Shown: positions 1 to 6,774, numbered from the stretch's first letter. The stretch is DNA of 18,896 nt from FEN-1073 sp050010135 (GCA_050010135.1 JBEKLP010000057.1:1-18896); one strand, 5' to 3'. The notes: a model not told the origin generated them from the letters alone. Made by a program: numbers and translations.

Positions 1-102
1 CAGGGCGCGCAGGGGTGGCTGCCGGAAGGCATGCCGGTGAGAGTTGTAGAACCCTATTCCCCCGTAAATTTTTGGGCGCAGAAGTATGTACATGTGGAGT
101 AG
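1..102 (+). CDS. C-terminal end of an unrecognised protein (partial)
   Basis: Reading from base 1 gives an open frame of 33 codons ending in TAG at 100-102, with the C-terminus ...PVNFWAQKYVHVE. The residue composition (Trp, Tyr, Pro, charged residues) looks like real protein rather than a shadow frame. The start lies outside the window. A canonical attC site begins 95 bp downstream, so this may be the gene of the preceding integron cassette, or the last gene before the array. I do not recognise the family and assign no function. Confidence 0.5.
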   Translation, partial: QGAQGWLPEGMPVRVVEPYSPVNFWAQKYVHVE

Positions 103-197
103 CAGGCTCTACATGCACGAAATGCCCGCGGAGAGTGAGGGCGGGCTCGGCCATGACTGAGTTTGTCCAAATAGGGATAATGTAAAATAAAAAAAAC

Positions 198-324
198 CGC
201 CCAACACCGGCTCCAGCGGACGGGCGGGGCTGCGCCCGCCCGAAGGCACGCAGCCCGAACATCACGCTTCTGAACCCGTCGAGTCTCGCCAAGTCCGCCG
301 ACCGCTGAGCCATACCGTTGGGCG
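198..324 (+). repeat. Integron attC recombination site
   Basis: R'' box GCCCAAC at 199-205 and R' box GTTGGGC at 317-323 are perfect inverse complements and fit the RYYYAAC/GTTRRRY consensus. Inside them, the left L arm (GGCTCCAGCGGACGG, about 209-223) pairs with the right L arm (CCGACCGCTGAGCC, about 298-311), leaving one unpaired extra base in the left arm, which is the hallmark of a folded attC. Length is 127 bp, within the family's usual range. The central part carries a GC-rich inverted repeat near 222-241. The expected cassette junction is between G317 and T318. Confidence 0.85.
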
Positions 325-355
325 CAATCAAGAATAGACAATAAGGTAAAAAGAA

Positions 356-1237
356 ATGAATTTGGAAATTTCTGAAATGCGTAAGCGCACTGTCTCCAAT
401 ATTCTTGCTAAGCAGGACGGACATTTTCGGTGGGCGTTCGACGAACAGGTGGCGCGAGAACGCCCAGAATTGATGCATTATTGGCCTAAGTACAAATCTA
501 CTTTTTGGACATTACTATTACTGGCGGATATTAAGGCGCCTATCAATAATTGGCAGATTGAACAATCCTTCAAAATCATTATGAAGCATTTCTACGATAA
601 AACGCATAAAATATATACATTAGGGAGTAGCCACTTTCCCGTTCCTTGCTTAAACGGAAATATCCTTTATCTTCATTTCTATTTCAAGAAACCATACACA
701 AAAAAGATTGATATGATTGTCGAATTCTTCAATTCTTACCAACGGTTTGATGACGGCGATTACAAAACTCCAAAAACATTTCCATATTATTCAAATACTT
801 CCTGCTATGGTAAACATACCTGTTATTGGGGGATCGTAAAATTACTTAAGGGATTATCGTTTATTCCCAAATCTCAAAGAACCAAAGACGCAAAACGATT
901 AATCGAAAACTGTGTAGAATTTATCTTACATCACGAAGTGTGTTTCCGCTCCCATAATAAAGATGAATTCATTCAGTCTGATATTGGTACTTTAACTTTT
1001 CCCTACCTTGGGAAAGATGATTATCTTGAAATACTATGGCTTTTATCAAGGGAAGGAATACGTGATAAGAATGTAGCACGCGCTGTCGAATTACTGCGAT
1101 CAAAGATGAAGGGTGATGGTTTTTGGGAACTCGAGCGTCCAGTACCAAATCTCATTGTATCAATGGGTAAAAAGGGGTGCGCCAATTCCTTTATTACGGA
1201 AAGAGCATTAAAAGTGCTTGATTATTATGGACATTAA
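356..1237 (+). CDS. Alpha/alpha-toroid protein, prenyltransferase/squalene-oxidase repeat-like (cassette gene)
   Basis: A 293-residue soluble protein. It resembles a bacterial family of alpha/alpha-toroid proteins related to terpenoid cyclase and prenyltransferase repeats: the segments ERPELMHYWPKYKSTFWTLL, CLNGNILYLHFYF, YQRFDDGDY and SCYGKHTCYWGIVKLLKGL are the recognisable conserved stretches. Some database entries in this family carry misleading nitrogen-fixation names. I see no signal peptide or membrane segment, and no DxDD protonation motif of squalene-hopene cyclase, so a cyclase reaction should not be assumed. The ATG has AAGG at 343-346, 9 bases upstream. The gene starts 32 bp after the attC R' box and is clearly AT-richer than the backbone, so it is most likely a captured cassette. 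Substrate and role are unknown. Confidence 0.6.
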   Translation: MNLEISEMRKRTVSNILAKQDGHFRWAFDEQVARERPELMHYWPKYKSTFWTLLLLADIKAPINNWQIEQSFKIIMKHFYDKTHKIYTLGSSHFPVPCLNGNILYLHFYFKKPYTKKIDMIVEFFNSYQRFDDGDYKTPKTFPYYSNTSCYGKHTCYWGIVKLLKGLSFIPKSQRTKDAKRLIENCVEFILHHEVCFRSHNKDEFIQSDIGTLTFPYLGKDDYLEILWLLSREGIRDKNVARAVELLRSKMKGDGFWELERPVPNLIVSMGKKGCANSFITERALKVLDYYGH

Positions 1238-1283
1238 TTCGCCAGAGATCGGTTGGATTAATGTAAATGCATAATGATCAGTT

Positions 1284-1771
1284 GCCCCCAGCACGTGGCT
1301 GCAGCCCGCCCCGGTTGGGTCGGGCCGGGGGCGACCTCCCCCTTCGCAAAACATTGCCGCCCAAAGTACGGGCGGCAATTGCTTCGGAGGACAGGCCCGC
1401 TTCCCCGCAAAAAACGCGGGGCAGGCGCAACCAAAACTGCCGTAATAACAAAGGCGAGCAGTTTTGCTTCCCCCGCTTCACGATGGCAGGCGCGAGGGCA
1501 GGCCTTGGCCAAGGTTCAGCGAGTAAACGCATAATTTCGCTTTTAGCTTTCCTGCTAAAATAGTAACTACAAAGCGAAGGCGGCCAAGCGCCCCCGGCCC
1601 CGCACGGCGCCTGTCCCCCGGCCCCGCTCGGCGGAGCCGGGGCGGAGCTGAGCACGGAAGTGCGAAGGAGAAGCCTGCCCTCGCGGAGTGCACAGGTTCC
1701 CGTGTTGTTTGGGAACCTGTGCGATTACGAAGCGGGGGCCGGGGCGGGGCTGAGGCGCCAGCCATTGGGCT
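1284..1771 (+). repeat. Oversized degenerate attC-like intercassette region A
   Basis: This fills most of the gene-free stretch 1238-1821. The left end (TGGCTGCAGCCCGCCCC, about 1296-1312) pairs with the right end (GGGGCGGGGCTGAGG, about 1741-1755) leaving one extra base, as in an attC L arm. The right box reads ATTGGGC (1764-1770), off the GTTRRRY consensus by its first base, and the left box is degraded (CCCCAGC around 1286-1292). At about 490 bp it is several times longer than a normal attC. Internal blocks are shared with region B (2586-2968): an AAAACTGC...GCAGTTTT inverted repeat, a CCGGCCCCGCTCGGCGGAGC segment, and a 36-bp unit at 1636-1671. The open frames here are Pro/Arg/Ala-rich and are not credible proteins. 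Confidence 0.6.
1690..1722. repeat. Perfect 12-bp inverted repeat hairpin
   Basis: GCACAGGTTCCC at 1690-1701 and GGGAACCTGTGC at 1711-1722 are exact reverse complements around a 9-base loop. No T-run follows on either strand, so it is not a classical terminator. It sits inside attC-like region A, just after the 36-bp unit, and is absent from homologous region B, so it looks like an insertion specific to this copy. Confidence 0.85.
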
Positions 1772-1807
1772 TTCGAAGAACAGGCAATGCCGAATTTAGG
1801 TCTATGC

Positions 1808-1814
1808 AAAGGAG
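1808..1814 (+). promoter_or_regulatory. Shine-Dalgarno AAAGGAG that selects the TTG start
   Basis: A near-perfect anti-16S match lies 7 bases before TTG 1822 and just after the in-frame ATG 1804, so it cannot serve that ATG. It supports a 222-residue product for the downstream gene. Confidence 0.7.
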
Positions 1815-1821
1815 TAAATCA

Positions 1822-2490
1822 TTGGCATCCAATCCTATTCCAACTTGTCCAAGATGCAGACAGGCAGATCAAGTACAAAAAGTGACCCGTGTTTATGATG
1901 CCAACACGGAAGAATGGTCTGAGGAAGAACTTGGCATGGATGTTTTCGGTCAAATTGAAGATCGCCAGGTCCAGCATGAGGCTCATACAAAATTGGGGCT
2001 CAAACTCAAGCCACCGGAAGAACCCACGCCACCGCGTCATCCAGGATTATGGTACGCAATTGGCATCTTTATAGCAGTCATCGTCCTATCGGGTTTATGC
2101 CCCGCTATAGTTGTTCCCCCGGCTATCGTTATTCCAATAGTATTGTCAAATTCCTCATCCCTGCCTGAGGTTTTCAGGGGTCAAAATGGAACGATCATGA
2201 CCGCGGTCGTTGGAGCCGCTATTCTTATCGGCGGATTAATCTTGCTCGGGTTGCTTGTCTGGATGGGGTATAGGATTAAGCGCCGTTTTGATCGTGACAT
2301 GGCCAATTACCGTGATAAAAAAGAGACATATGAGCGGGATCAATTGCGGCCATATCAGCGCGATAAAGAACGCTGGGAACAATTATATTATTGCAAGCGT
2401 GACAACATTGTTTTTATACCGGCGGAAAATAAAGCCGTCCCAATTGAGGATATGGAGAAATATCTTCATGATCCTTATTATAAGCTTTAG
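1822..2490 (+). CDS. Zinc-ribbon-like protein with two membrane helices (cassette gene)
   Basis: A hypothetical membrane protein of 222 residues. I place the start at TTG 1822 because AAAGGAG at 1808-1814 lies exactly 7 bases upstream; the in-frame ATG at 1804 has no good ribosome site, and longer versions run into the attC-like repeat. The N-terminus carries a CPRC knuckle. Two hydrophobic stretches follow (about residues 70-101, beginning WYAIGIFIAVIVL, and about 115-140, GAAILIGGLILLGLLVW). A charged helix comes next, and the C-terminus has a YYCKRDNIVFIP...IEDMEKYL segment that resembles the tail of other bacterial zinc-ribbon membrane proteins, though here only one Cys remains. It lies between two attC-like regions and is AT-richer than the backbone. 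Function unknown. Confidence 0.65.
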   Translation: MASNPIPTCPRCRQADQVQKVTRVYDANTEEWSEEELGMDVFGQIEDRQVQHEAHTKLGLKLKPPEEPTPPRHPGLWYAIGIFIAVIVLSGLCPAIVVPPAIVIPIVLSNSSSLPEVFRGQNGTIMTAVVGAAILIGGLILLGLLVWMGYRIKRRFDRDMANYRDKKETYERDQLRPYQRDKERWEQLYYCKRDNIVFIPAENKAVPIEDMEKYLHDPYYKL

Positions 2491-2585
2491 GAGTAGTCCT
2501 GAAAATCTATAAAATTATTATTTATCATTGCATATTAATAATTTATAAACGCAGGTATTTAAATCAGGTATGCAATAATAATTCC

Positions 2586-2968
2586 GACCCAACACGCGGC
2601 TTCAGCCGACCCTCGCTTCCCCCACTTCGAGAAGGCGGGCGCAACCAAAACTGCTCAAGGAACAAAGGCGGGCAGTTTTGCTTCCCCCGCTTCCCCCGCT
2701 TCGCGAGGGCGAGCTCGAGAGCAGGCTTTATCCAAGGTTCAAAGAGAGAACACCGAATAGCGATTAAAGAAATCCTGTTAAAATGGTAACTGTATCGCGA
2801 AGGCGGTCAGGCGCCTCCGGCCCGGCCCCGCACGACGCCTGTCCCCCGGCCCCGCTCGGCGGAGCCGGGGCGGGGCTGAGCACGAAAGTGGGAAGGAGAA
2901 CCGGGGTAGTGCTGAGCACGAAAGCGCGAAGGAGAGCCGGGGCGGAGCTGAGCCGCAAGCCGTTGGGC
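2586..2968 (+). repeat. Oversized attC-like intercassette region B
   Basis: Left box ACCCAAC (2587-2593) fits RYYYAAC and right box GTTGGGC (2962-2968) fits GTTRRRY. The inner arms GCGGCTTCAGC (2598-2607 region) and GCTGAGCCGC (about 2947-2956) pair with one extra T in the left arm, as in a folded attC. At about 382 bp it is far above the usual length. The middle holds an AAAACTGC/GCAGTTTT inverted repeat, a GC-rich hairpin near 2847-2870 and a 36-bp tandem unit. It shares these blocks with region A. It fills most of the gene-free stretch 2491-2992. Confidence 0.7.
2864..2962 (+). repeat. 36-bp tandem repeat, about 2.7 copies, in attC-like region B
   Basis: Unit 1 is 2864-2899, unit 2 is 2900-2935, and a partial unit 3 is 2936-2962. 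Each begins with a form of CCGGGG..G.GCTGAGC, and the first two end GAAGGAGA. The repeated core, GGGGCTGAGC or similar, is itself the right L arm of the attC-like fold, so the tandem copies offer three alternative right arms. One further copy lies at 1636-1671 in region A. Confidence 0.8.
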
Positions 2969-2992
2969 TGCAAGAAACAGGAATCTGAGACC

Positions 2993-3541
2993 ATGAATCC
3001 TAAGATCGTTATCAGGAACGAGACGCATGGCGATGTTTACGCGATAACCGAGGTGACTATCGCAGCGTTCAAGACCTTGGAGATCAGCAACCACACGGAG
3101 CAGTTCATCATCGAGGCGCTACGTGCCGCCAATGCTCTTGCGGTATCGCTGGTCGCAGAAATGGATGGCCGAGTGATAGGGCATATTGCTTTCTCTCCCG
3201 TGACCATTTCCGACGGCACACCGAATTGGTATGGTCTTGGACCTGTTTCCGTTTTACCGGAGCACCAGCGGCAGGGCATCGGCAAAGCACTGATAAAAGA
3301 AGGGTTGTCCCGTCTGAAAGATATGAATGCTCAAGGATGTTGTCTCGTGGGACATCCTGATTACTACAGGAAATTCGGGTTCAAGAAATTGTCTGGACTT
3401 GTGCATGAGGGGGTGCCACAGGAGGTCTTCTTCGCTCTGTCTTTCGACGGGCATACTCCGCAGGGCACTGTCGCTTTCCACGAAGGATTCAAAGCGGACG
3501 GCCGACCAGAGGGTGCGGGCGACGCTTTACAGCGCGCCTGA
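2993..3541 (+). CDS. GNAT N-acetyltransferase, YhbS-like (cassette gene)
   Basis: A 182-residue acetyl-CoA-dependent N-acetyltransferase of the GNAT fold. The acetyl-CoA-binding motif A is VSVLPEHQRQGIGKALI (Q/RxxGxG/A), and GHPDYYRKFGFKK is the typical YhbS-type segment after it. The acceptor substrate cannot be read from sequence. ATG 2993 is preferred because the longer open frame back to 2783 reads through the attC-like repeat and is low-complexity Arg/Ala/Gly. The gene begins 24 bp after the R' box of region B. The last 14 or so residues (after HEGFKA) look like read-through into a degraded attC: an AGCGGACG motif at 3493-3500 matches the left L arm of the site at 198-324. Family members normally end near that HEGF/HPAF segment. 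Confidence 0.85.
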   Translation: MNPKIVIRNETHGDVYAITEVTIAAFKTLEISNHTEQFIIEALRAANALAVSLVAEMDGRVIGHIAFSPVTISDGTPNWYGLGPVSVLPEHQRQGIGKALIKEGLSRLKDMNAQGCCLVGHPDYYRKFGFKKLSGLVHEGVPQEVFFALSFDGHTPQGTVAFHEGFKADGRPEGAGDALQRA

Positions 3542-3557
3542 CCCTTGGCGTTGGGCG
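3493..3557 (+). repeat. Degenerate attC remnant at the right end of the array
   Basis: A right box GTTGGGC is present at 3550-3556, 8 bases after the acetyltransferase stop, and an L''-like AGCGGACG is at 3493-3500. No left R'' box exists: there is no AAC triplet between 3400 and 3541. This reads as an attC that lost its outer left arm, marking the end of the recognisable cassette array. Confidence 0.5.
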
Positions 3558-3668
3558 CACACAATTTCAGGAACAGATCAATTTTGGAAAAAAGAATTAA
3601 TATTGAAACGGGAATTGTACGGTGTCGGGATTTTGAGTCCACGGATCTCTCCATCAATCCACGATGAT

Positions 3669-3712
3669 CCATAGTCCGTGGTCTATGGTCAATTGTCCGC
3701 CCGAAAGGCGGA
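3669..3712. terminator. Two small hairpins downstream of mreB
   Basis: TCCGCC (3696-3701) pairs with GGCGGA (3707-3712) around a 5-base loop, and CCATAG (3669-3674) pairs with CTATGG (3683-3688). They lie 22-65 bp beyond the mreB stop. Neither has a T-run on the minus strand, so a role as transcript end is only suggested by position. The rest of 3558-3733 shows nothing recognisable. Confidence 0.3.
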
Positions 3713-3733
3713 TTCATTGGAGAGCGGAAACCG

Positions 3734-4741
3734 TTACCCCTGGGGCAGATACCTGCGGAATTGTTCCATTTGATGCAGAGCCAGTTCGGCGCCCAATGCC
3801 AGGCAGGCGACGGGCTCCTCGGCCAGGTAGGCCGGGATGCCCGTGGCGTTCGTCAGGTAGCGGTCGATTCCGCGCAGCAGTGCGCCCCCGCCGGCAAGCA
3901 TGATCCCGCGGTCGATGATATCCGAAGTTAATTCCGGAGGCGTGCGTTCCAGGGTGTAGCGCACGCAGCCCACGATTTCCGCAAGGGGTTCCTCCAGCGC
4001 CTCGACTACGTCGGCCGAGGTGACGGTGATCGTGCGGGGCAGGTTGTTGACCTGATCGCGCCCCTGGACCTCGAGGCTCTTGTTCGGTTCAACCGGGATG
4101 GCGGCGCCGATGCGGAGTTTGATATCCTCGGCGACCATCTCGCTGACCACCACGCCGTATTTGCGGCGAATGTAGGCCGCGATGGTTTCATCCAGCCGAC
4201 GCCCGCCCATGCGGATGGTGTTGGACACGACCGGCCCGTTCATCGTGATCACCGACGACTCGGCCACCCCGCCTCCCAGGTACGCCACCATGTTGCCCGA
4301 GGGTGTCGAGATTGGCAGACCCGCGCCGACTGCAGCGGCCAAGGTCCGCTGGATGAGGAAGACTTCGCGGCAACCGGCTCGCAGCACAGCCTCGCTGGCC
4401 GCCCGGCGTTCGACGCTGGTGATCCCGTACGGGACGGTGACCATCGCCCGGGGTTTGAAGGGTGTGATCGAACCGCATACTTTGCGCAGGAACCAGGTCA
4501 GCAGCACCTGGGCCACTTCGAAATCGGCGATCGCGCCGTCCTGCAGCGGATGCACCACTTCGTAGCCTTCCGGCACCCGCCCGTACATGTGGCGGGCTTC
4601 CTCGCCCACTTCGACCACTTTCTGGGCGTCCGAATCGATGACGACCGTCGTCGGTTCGCTCAGGACGATCTGCCCGCTCTCCGCGATGACGGTATTTACC
4701 GTGCCCAGGTCAATTCCCAATTCCTTATAAAAAAGCGCCAT
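3734..4741 (-). CDS. mreB: MreB/Mbl-family bacterial actin homologue, divergent
   Basis: A 335-residue actin-like protein at the normal MreB length. In rod-shaped cells MreB filaments lie under the membrane and guide cell-wall synthesis. Phosphate-1 loop GIDLGTVNT (residues 9-17), PYGITSVERRA (104-113) and adenosine loop GIMLAGGGALLRG are intact. Two catalytic segments are altered: the usual IEEPMAAA is IQRTLAAA (130-137), and the phosphate-2 loop, usually VDIGGGTTE, is AYLGGGVAE (153-161), replacing the conserved Asp with Tyr. ATP binding may persist while hydrolysis is weakened. CCTCCTT at 4757-4763 gives a strong but distant ribosome site (15-base spacing). mreC, mreD and rodA are not adjacent, consistent with a paralogue outside the main mre locus. 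Family membership is certain; activity is not. Confidence 0.9.
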   Translation of the reverse strand: MALFYKELGIDLGTVNTVIAESGQIVLSEPTTVVIDSDAQKVVEVGEEARHMYGRVPEGYEVVHPLQDGAIADFEVAQVLLTWFLRKVCGSITPFKPRAMVTVPYGITSVERRAASEAVLRAGCREVFLIQRTLAAAVGAGLPISTPSGNMVAYLGGGVAESSVITMNGPVVSNTIRMGGRRLDETIAAYIRRKYGVVVSEMVAEDIKLRIGAAIPVEPNKSLEVQGRDQVNNLPRTITVTSADVVEALEEPLAEIVGCVRYTLERTPPELTSDIIDRGIMLAGGGALLRGIDRYLTNATGIPAYLAEEPVACLALGAELALHQMEQFRRYLPQG

Positions 4742-4797
4742 GATCTGTCGAATCGCCCTCCTTGGGGGCGGTTAAATCATTTTCATCCGAAAAGGCA

Positions 4798-4803
4798 ATT
4801 GTA
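4798..4803 (-). promoter_or_regulatory. Possible -10 box for mreB
   Basis: TACAAT on the minus strand, with a poor TTCTTC -35 at 17-base spacing. It would give a leader of about 50 bases. The AT-rich gap 4742-4982 also contains CAATGCATTG (4875-4884) and GGAAAT-N5-ATTTCC (4899-4915), two inverted repeats sharing ATGCAT. Confidence 0.3.
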
Positions 4804-4982
4804 CACTATTCGAAAAAATGGAAGAAACAGATTCCATTTATAAGCCAAATCCATGCTCATTTCCTTGGATTATTCAATGCATTGGATAGAAAGCGGGAGG
4901 AAATGATGCATTTCCATTGGTTCGAATACACAGGAGAATAACCCTTTTTTGGCGAGCTGCAGGACCGCAAGCAGAAATCAGA

Positions 4983-5699
4983 TTACATCGATGTGCCATT
5001 AACCAATGTCCAGAAGATGATCGGTCCCAAGGATGAGCGCGTACGCTTCAGCAATATCCCCATGATGAGGCCAAGGAAGAACATGATTAGTGCATTGGCG
5101 ATTGCGCCCAATCCGAAATAGAAGATATTAAAAAGATGGGGTAAAGCCCAGAGGATGGAAGTAAGGATCACTCCCCGCGAAAATAACCGTTGCGATCCAC
5201 CAAGCGCCTTGTCAAAAACGAGGACCAGGTACACGACAAAGATTGCTTCTCCCGGGCCATATGCCAACAAGGCCAAAATCGAAGCAATAACATTCCAGGG
5301 AGGCGCCAAGTTCAACGATTGGGTGAATGCCGGCACTCCGCCCATAAATCTACCCTCGATGAGGTTTCCGGACAGGAGGATTCGGAGCCCGGCAAGGATC
5401 ATGGCCAGGATGAGCCCCAGAATCAGGCTGGCCATCCGGCTCTTTGGGTCGGCCGGGGCAGGAGATTTCCTATTCATTCGAAGAAACAAAATGACCGCCG
5501 GAAGATCCATCAACGATTGACCGAGCGTGCCGATAAAATATAAATGGTTTAATTGGTAATCCTTTGACCAATGCAAGAGGATTGCCGGAATTGTCAAAGC
5601 CAATCCGGGAATGATTAACGAGAATACATAAACGATCGAGGGAACGACAACCGAATATTTCTCTGATGTTGTTTCTTTTTGGTATTGATTCTCTTCCAT
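4983..5699 (-). CDS. CPBP-like (CAAX protease/bacteriocin-processing type) membrane protein
   Basis: A 238-residue integral membrane protein with about 6-8 hydrophobic segments. The layout fits the CPBP intramembrane protease family: a Glu-containing first motif (YGPGEAIFVVYL), a second motif with the His (WALPHLFNIF), and a C-terminal segment ending FWTLVNGTSM. The first motif is weak: the family usually has EExxxR, while here it is GEAIFVV, so one Glu and the Arg are missing and it may not be an active protease. I chose ATG 5699 because GCGAGG lies 7 bases upstream; the longer frame starts at GTG 5753 with no ribosome site. Base composition is AT-richer than the ATP synthase genes. The neighbour on the same strand is a cupin 118 bp upstream. 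Substrate unknown. Confidence 0.6.
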   Translation of the reverse strand: MEENQYQKETTSEKYSVVVPSIVYVFSLIIPGLALTIPAILLHWSKDYQLNHLYFIGTLGQSLMDLPAVILFLRMNRKSPAPADPKSRMASLILGLILAMILAGLRILLSGNLIEGRFMGGVPAFTQSLNLAPPWNVIASILALLAYGPGEAIFVVYLVLVFDKALGGSQRLFSRGVILTSILWALPHLFNIFYFGLGAIANALIMFFLGLIMGILLKRTRSSLGPIIFWTLVNGTSM

Positions 5700-5817
5700 C
5701 AAAAGCCTCGCTGATTTACGAACCGAAGTTGGGGTGCGGTAGACGGATACCACGTCGACGCCAACCCGTTGTTAACCGGGAACCGTTGGGTCAGTGTGGT
5801 TGCTTTAAAATTGATGA

Positions 5818-6147
5818 TTAGTCGACAATAAATAATTTGGCCCCAGTCTCGGTGGACGAACGATGCGGTACGTCGTTATCTGCAACTTGGTAACTTATAC
5901 CAGGTTTCAGAAGATGTTTTCGACCGTCTTTGGTTTCGGTACGCAGCTCCCCCTCCAGACAAAGTAATATATGGCCTTTGGTGCACCAATGATCCGCTTC
6001 GTAACCGGGCGAATATCGAACCATGCGTACCCGGATATTCCCAAAGTTGGCTGTTTTCCAATAGGAGGTTCCTTTTTTCCCCTTATGTTCAATTTCTTCG
6101 ATGGTTGCCCAATCGGTAACTCCGAACGGTATATCTGTCATTTGCAT
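5818..6147 (-). CDS. DHCW-motif cupin fold protein
   Basis: A small single-domain cupin of 109 residues, full length for the family. It matches the DHCW-motif cupin family closely: IPFGVTDWATIE at the N-terminus, GYEADHWCTKGHILLCLEGEL in the middle (the DHWC signature with a downstream His that usually sits at the cupin metal site), and SYQVADNDVPHRSSTETGAK near the end. The biochemical role of the family is not established, so none is given. CCGGAGAGA lies about 6 bases before ATG 6147. It points toward the CPBP-like gene and could be transcribed with it. It is AT-richer than the ATP synthase block. No signal peptide is visible. Confidence 0.85.
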   Translation of the reverse strand: MQMTDIPFGVTDWATIEEIEHKGKKGTSYWKTANFGNIRVRMVRYSPGYEADHWCTKGHILLCLEGELRTETKDGRKHLLKPGISYQVADNDVPHRSSTETGAKLFIVD

Positions 6148-6324
6148 TGTTGTCTCTCCGGTTATCCGACGGTTTGCGATTCTTTCTGGAATTTACGATG
6201 ACGGCGCGGCCCACCACCCGGGGTGTCAATTATCAATGGATGGATCGCGGAAATTAAAAAATATTGTTGGATGAAAAAACCCCGCCAGAAAAAACTTGTT
6301 TAGGATTCCTCCCCTGGGCCGCGT

Positions 6325-6738
6325 TTACCCCTGCCGGTACCGCCTCGCCGCGTCCAGCCGCAGCTGCGAGCGGCGCAGAGAGGTCATCGCCTTGAGGTAG
6401 GCTTCGTTGGCCTGATCCGGCGCGTGTTTGAGCATTTCCTCGGCCCGCGCCTTGGCTGCCTCGGCCCGCGCCACGTCGATCTCCTCCACCCGTTCGCCCA
6501 CGTCCGCCAGCACTGTCACCGCGTCCGGCAGCACCTCCATGATCCCGCCCGCGATCGCGAAGGCTTCTTCCCCGCCGGCCCGTTTCACCACCAGCACGCC
6601 GTAGGTGAGGGTGGTCAGGAGCGGCGTGTGGTGGGGCAGAATCCCGAGCAGGCCTTCGCTGCCGGGGGCGACGACCATGTCCGCGTCCCCGGAGAAGAGC
6701 GATCGGTCTTGGCTGACGATATCGCAATGGATGGACAA
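6325..6738 (-). CDS. atpC: F1-ATPase epsilon subunit
   Basis: A 137-residue central-stalk subunit that couples rotation to the c-ring and can inhibit ATP hydrolysis. The N-terminal beta-sandwich is recognisable (CDIVSQDRSLFSGDADMVVAPGSEGLLGILPHHTPLL, then the VVKRAGGEEAFAIAGGIMEV strand pair), followed by the C-terminal two-helix region from about residue 88 to the end. The start is TTG 6738, chosen because AAGGA at 6746-6750 lies 7 bases upstream. It is the last gene of the atpA-G-D-C group, but a 215-bp repeat-bearing gap separates it from atpD, so its expression may be set separately. Length is normal. Confidence 0.93.
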   Translation of the reverse strand: MSIHCDIVSQDRSLFSGDADMVVAPGSEGLLGILPHHTPLLTTLTYGVLVVKRAGGEEAFAIAGGIMEVLPDAVTVLADVGERVEEIDVARAEAAKARAEEMLKHAPDQANEAYLKAMTSLRRSQLRLDAARRYRQG

Positions 6739-6774
6739 TCTGAATTCCTTTCAAATTCTATCGGTGGTCGAGCC

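Noticed and set aside
54..341. 95-codon minus-strand open frame over the first attC site
   Set aside because: It is Arg/Ala/Cys-rich, overlaps the inverted repeats of the attC, and has no ribosome site; a by-product of GC-rich repeat DNA.
1258..1809. Several overlapping open frames on both strands in attC-like region A
   Set aside because: All are Pro/Arg/Ala/Gly-rich with no conserved motif and are explained by the GC-rich repeats.
2864..2962. 36-bp repeat considered as a CRISPR array
   Set aside because: Units are directly tandem with no spacers, and no cas genes are near.
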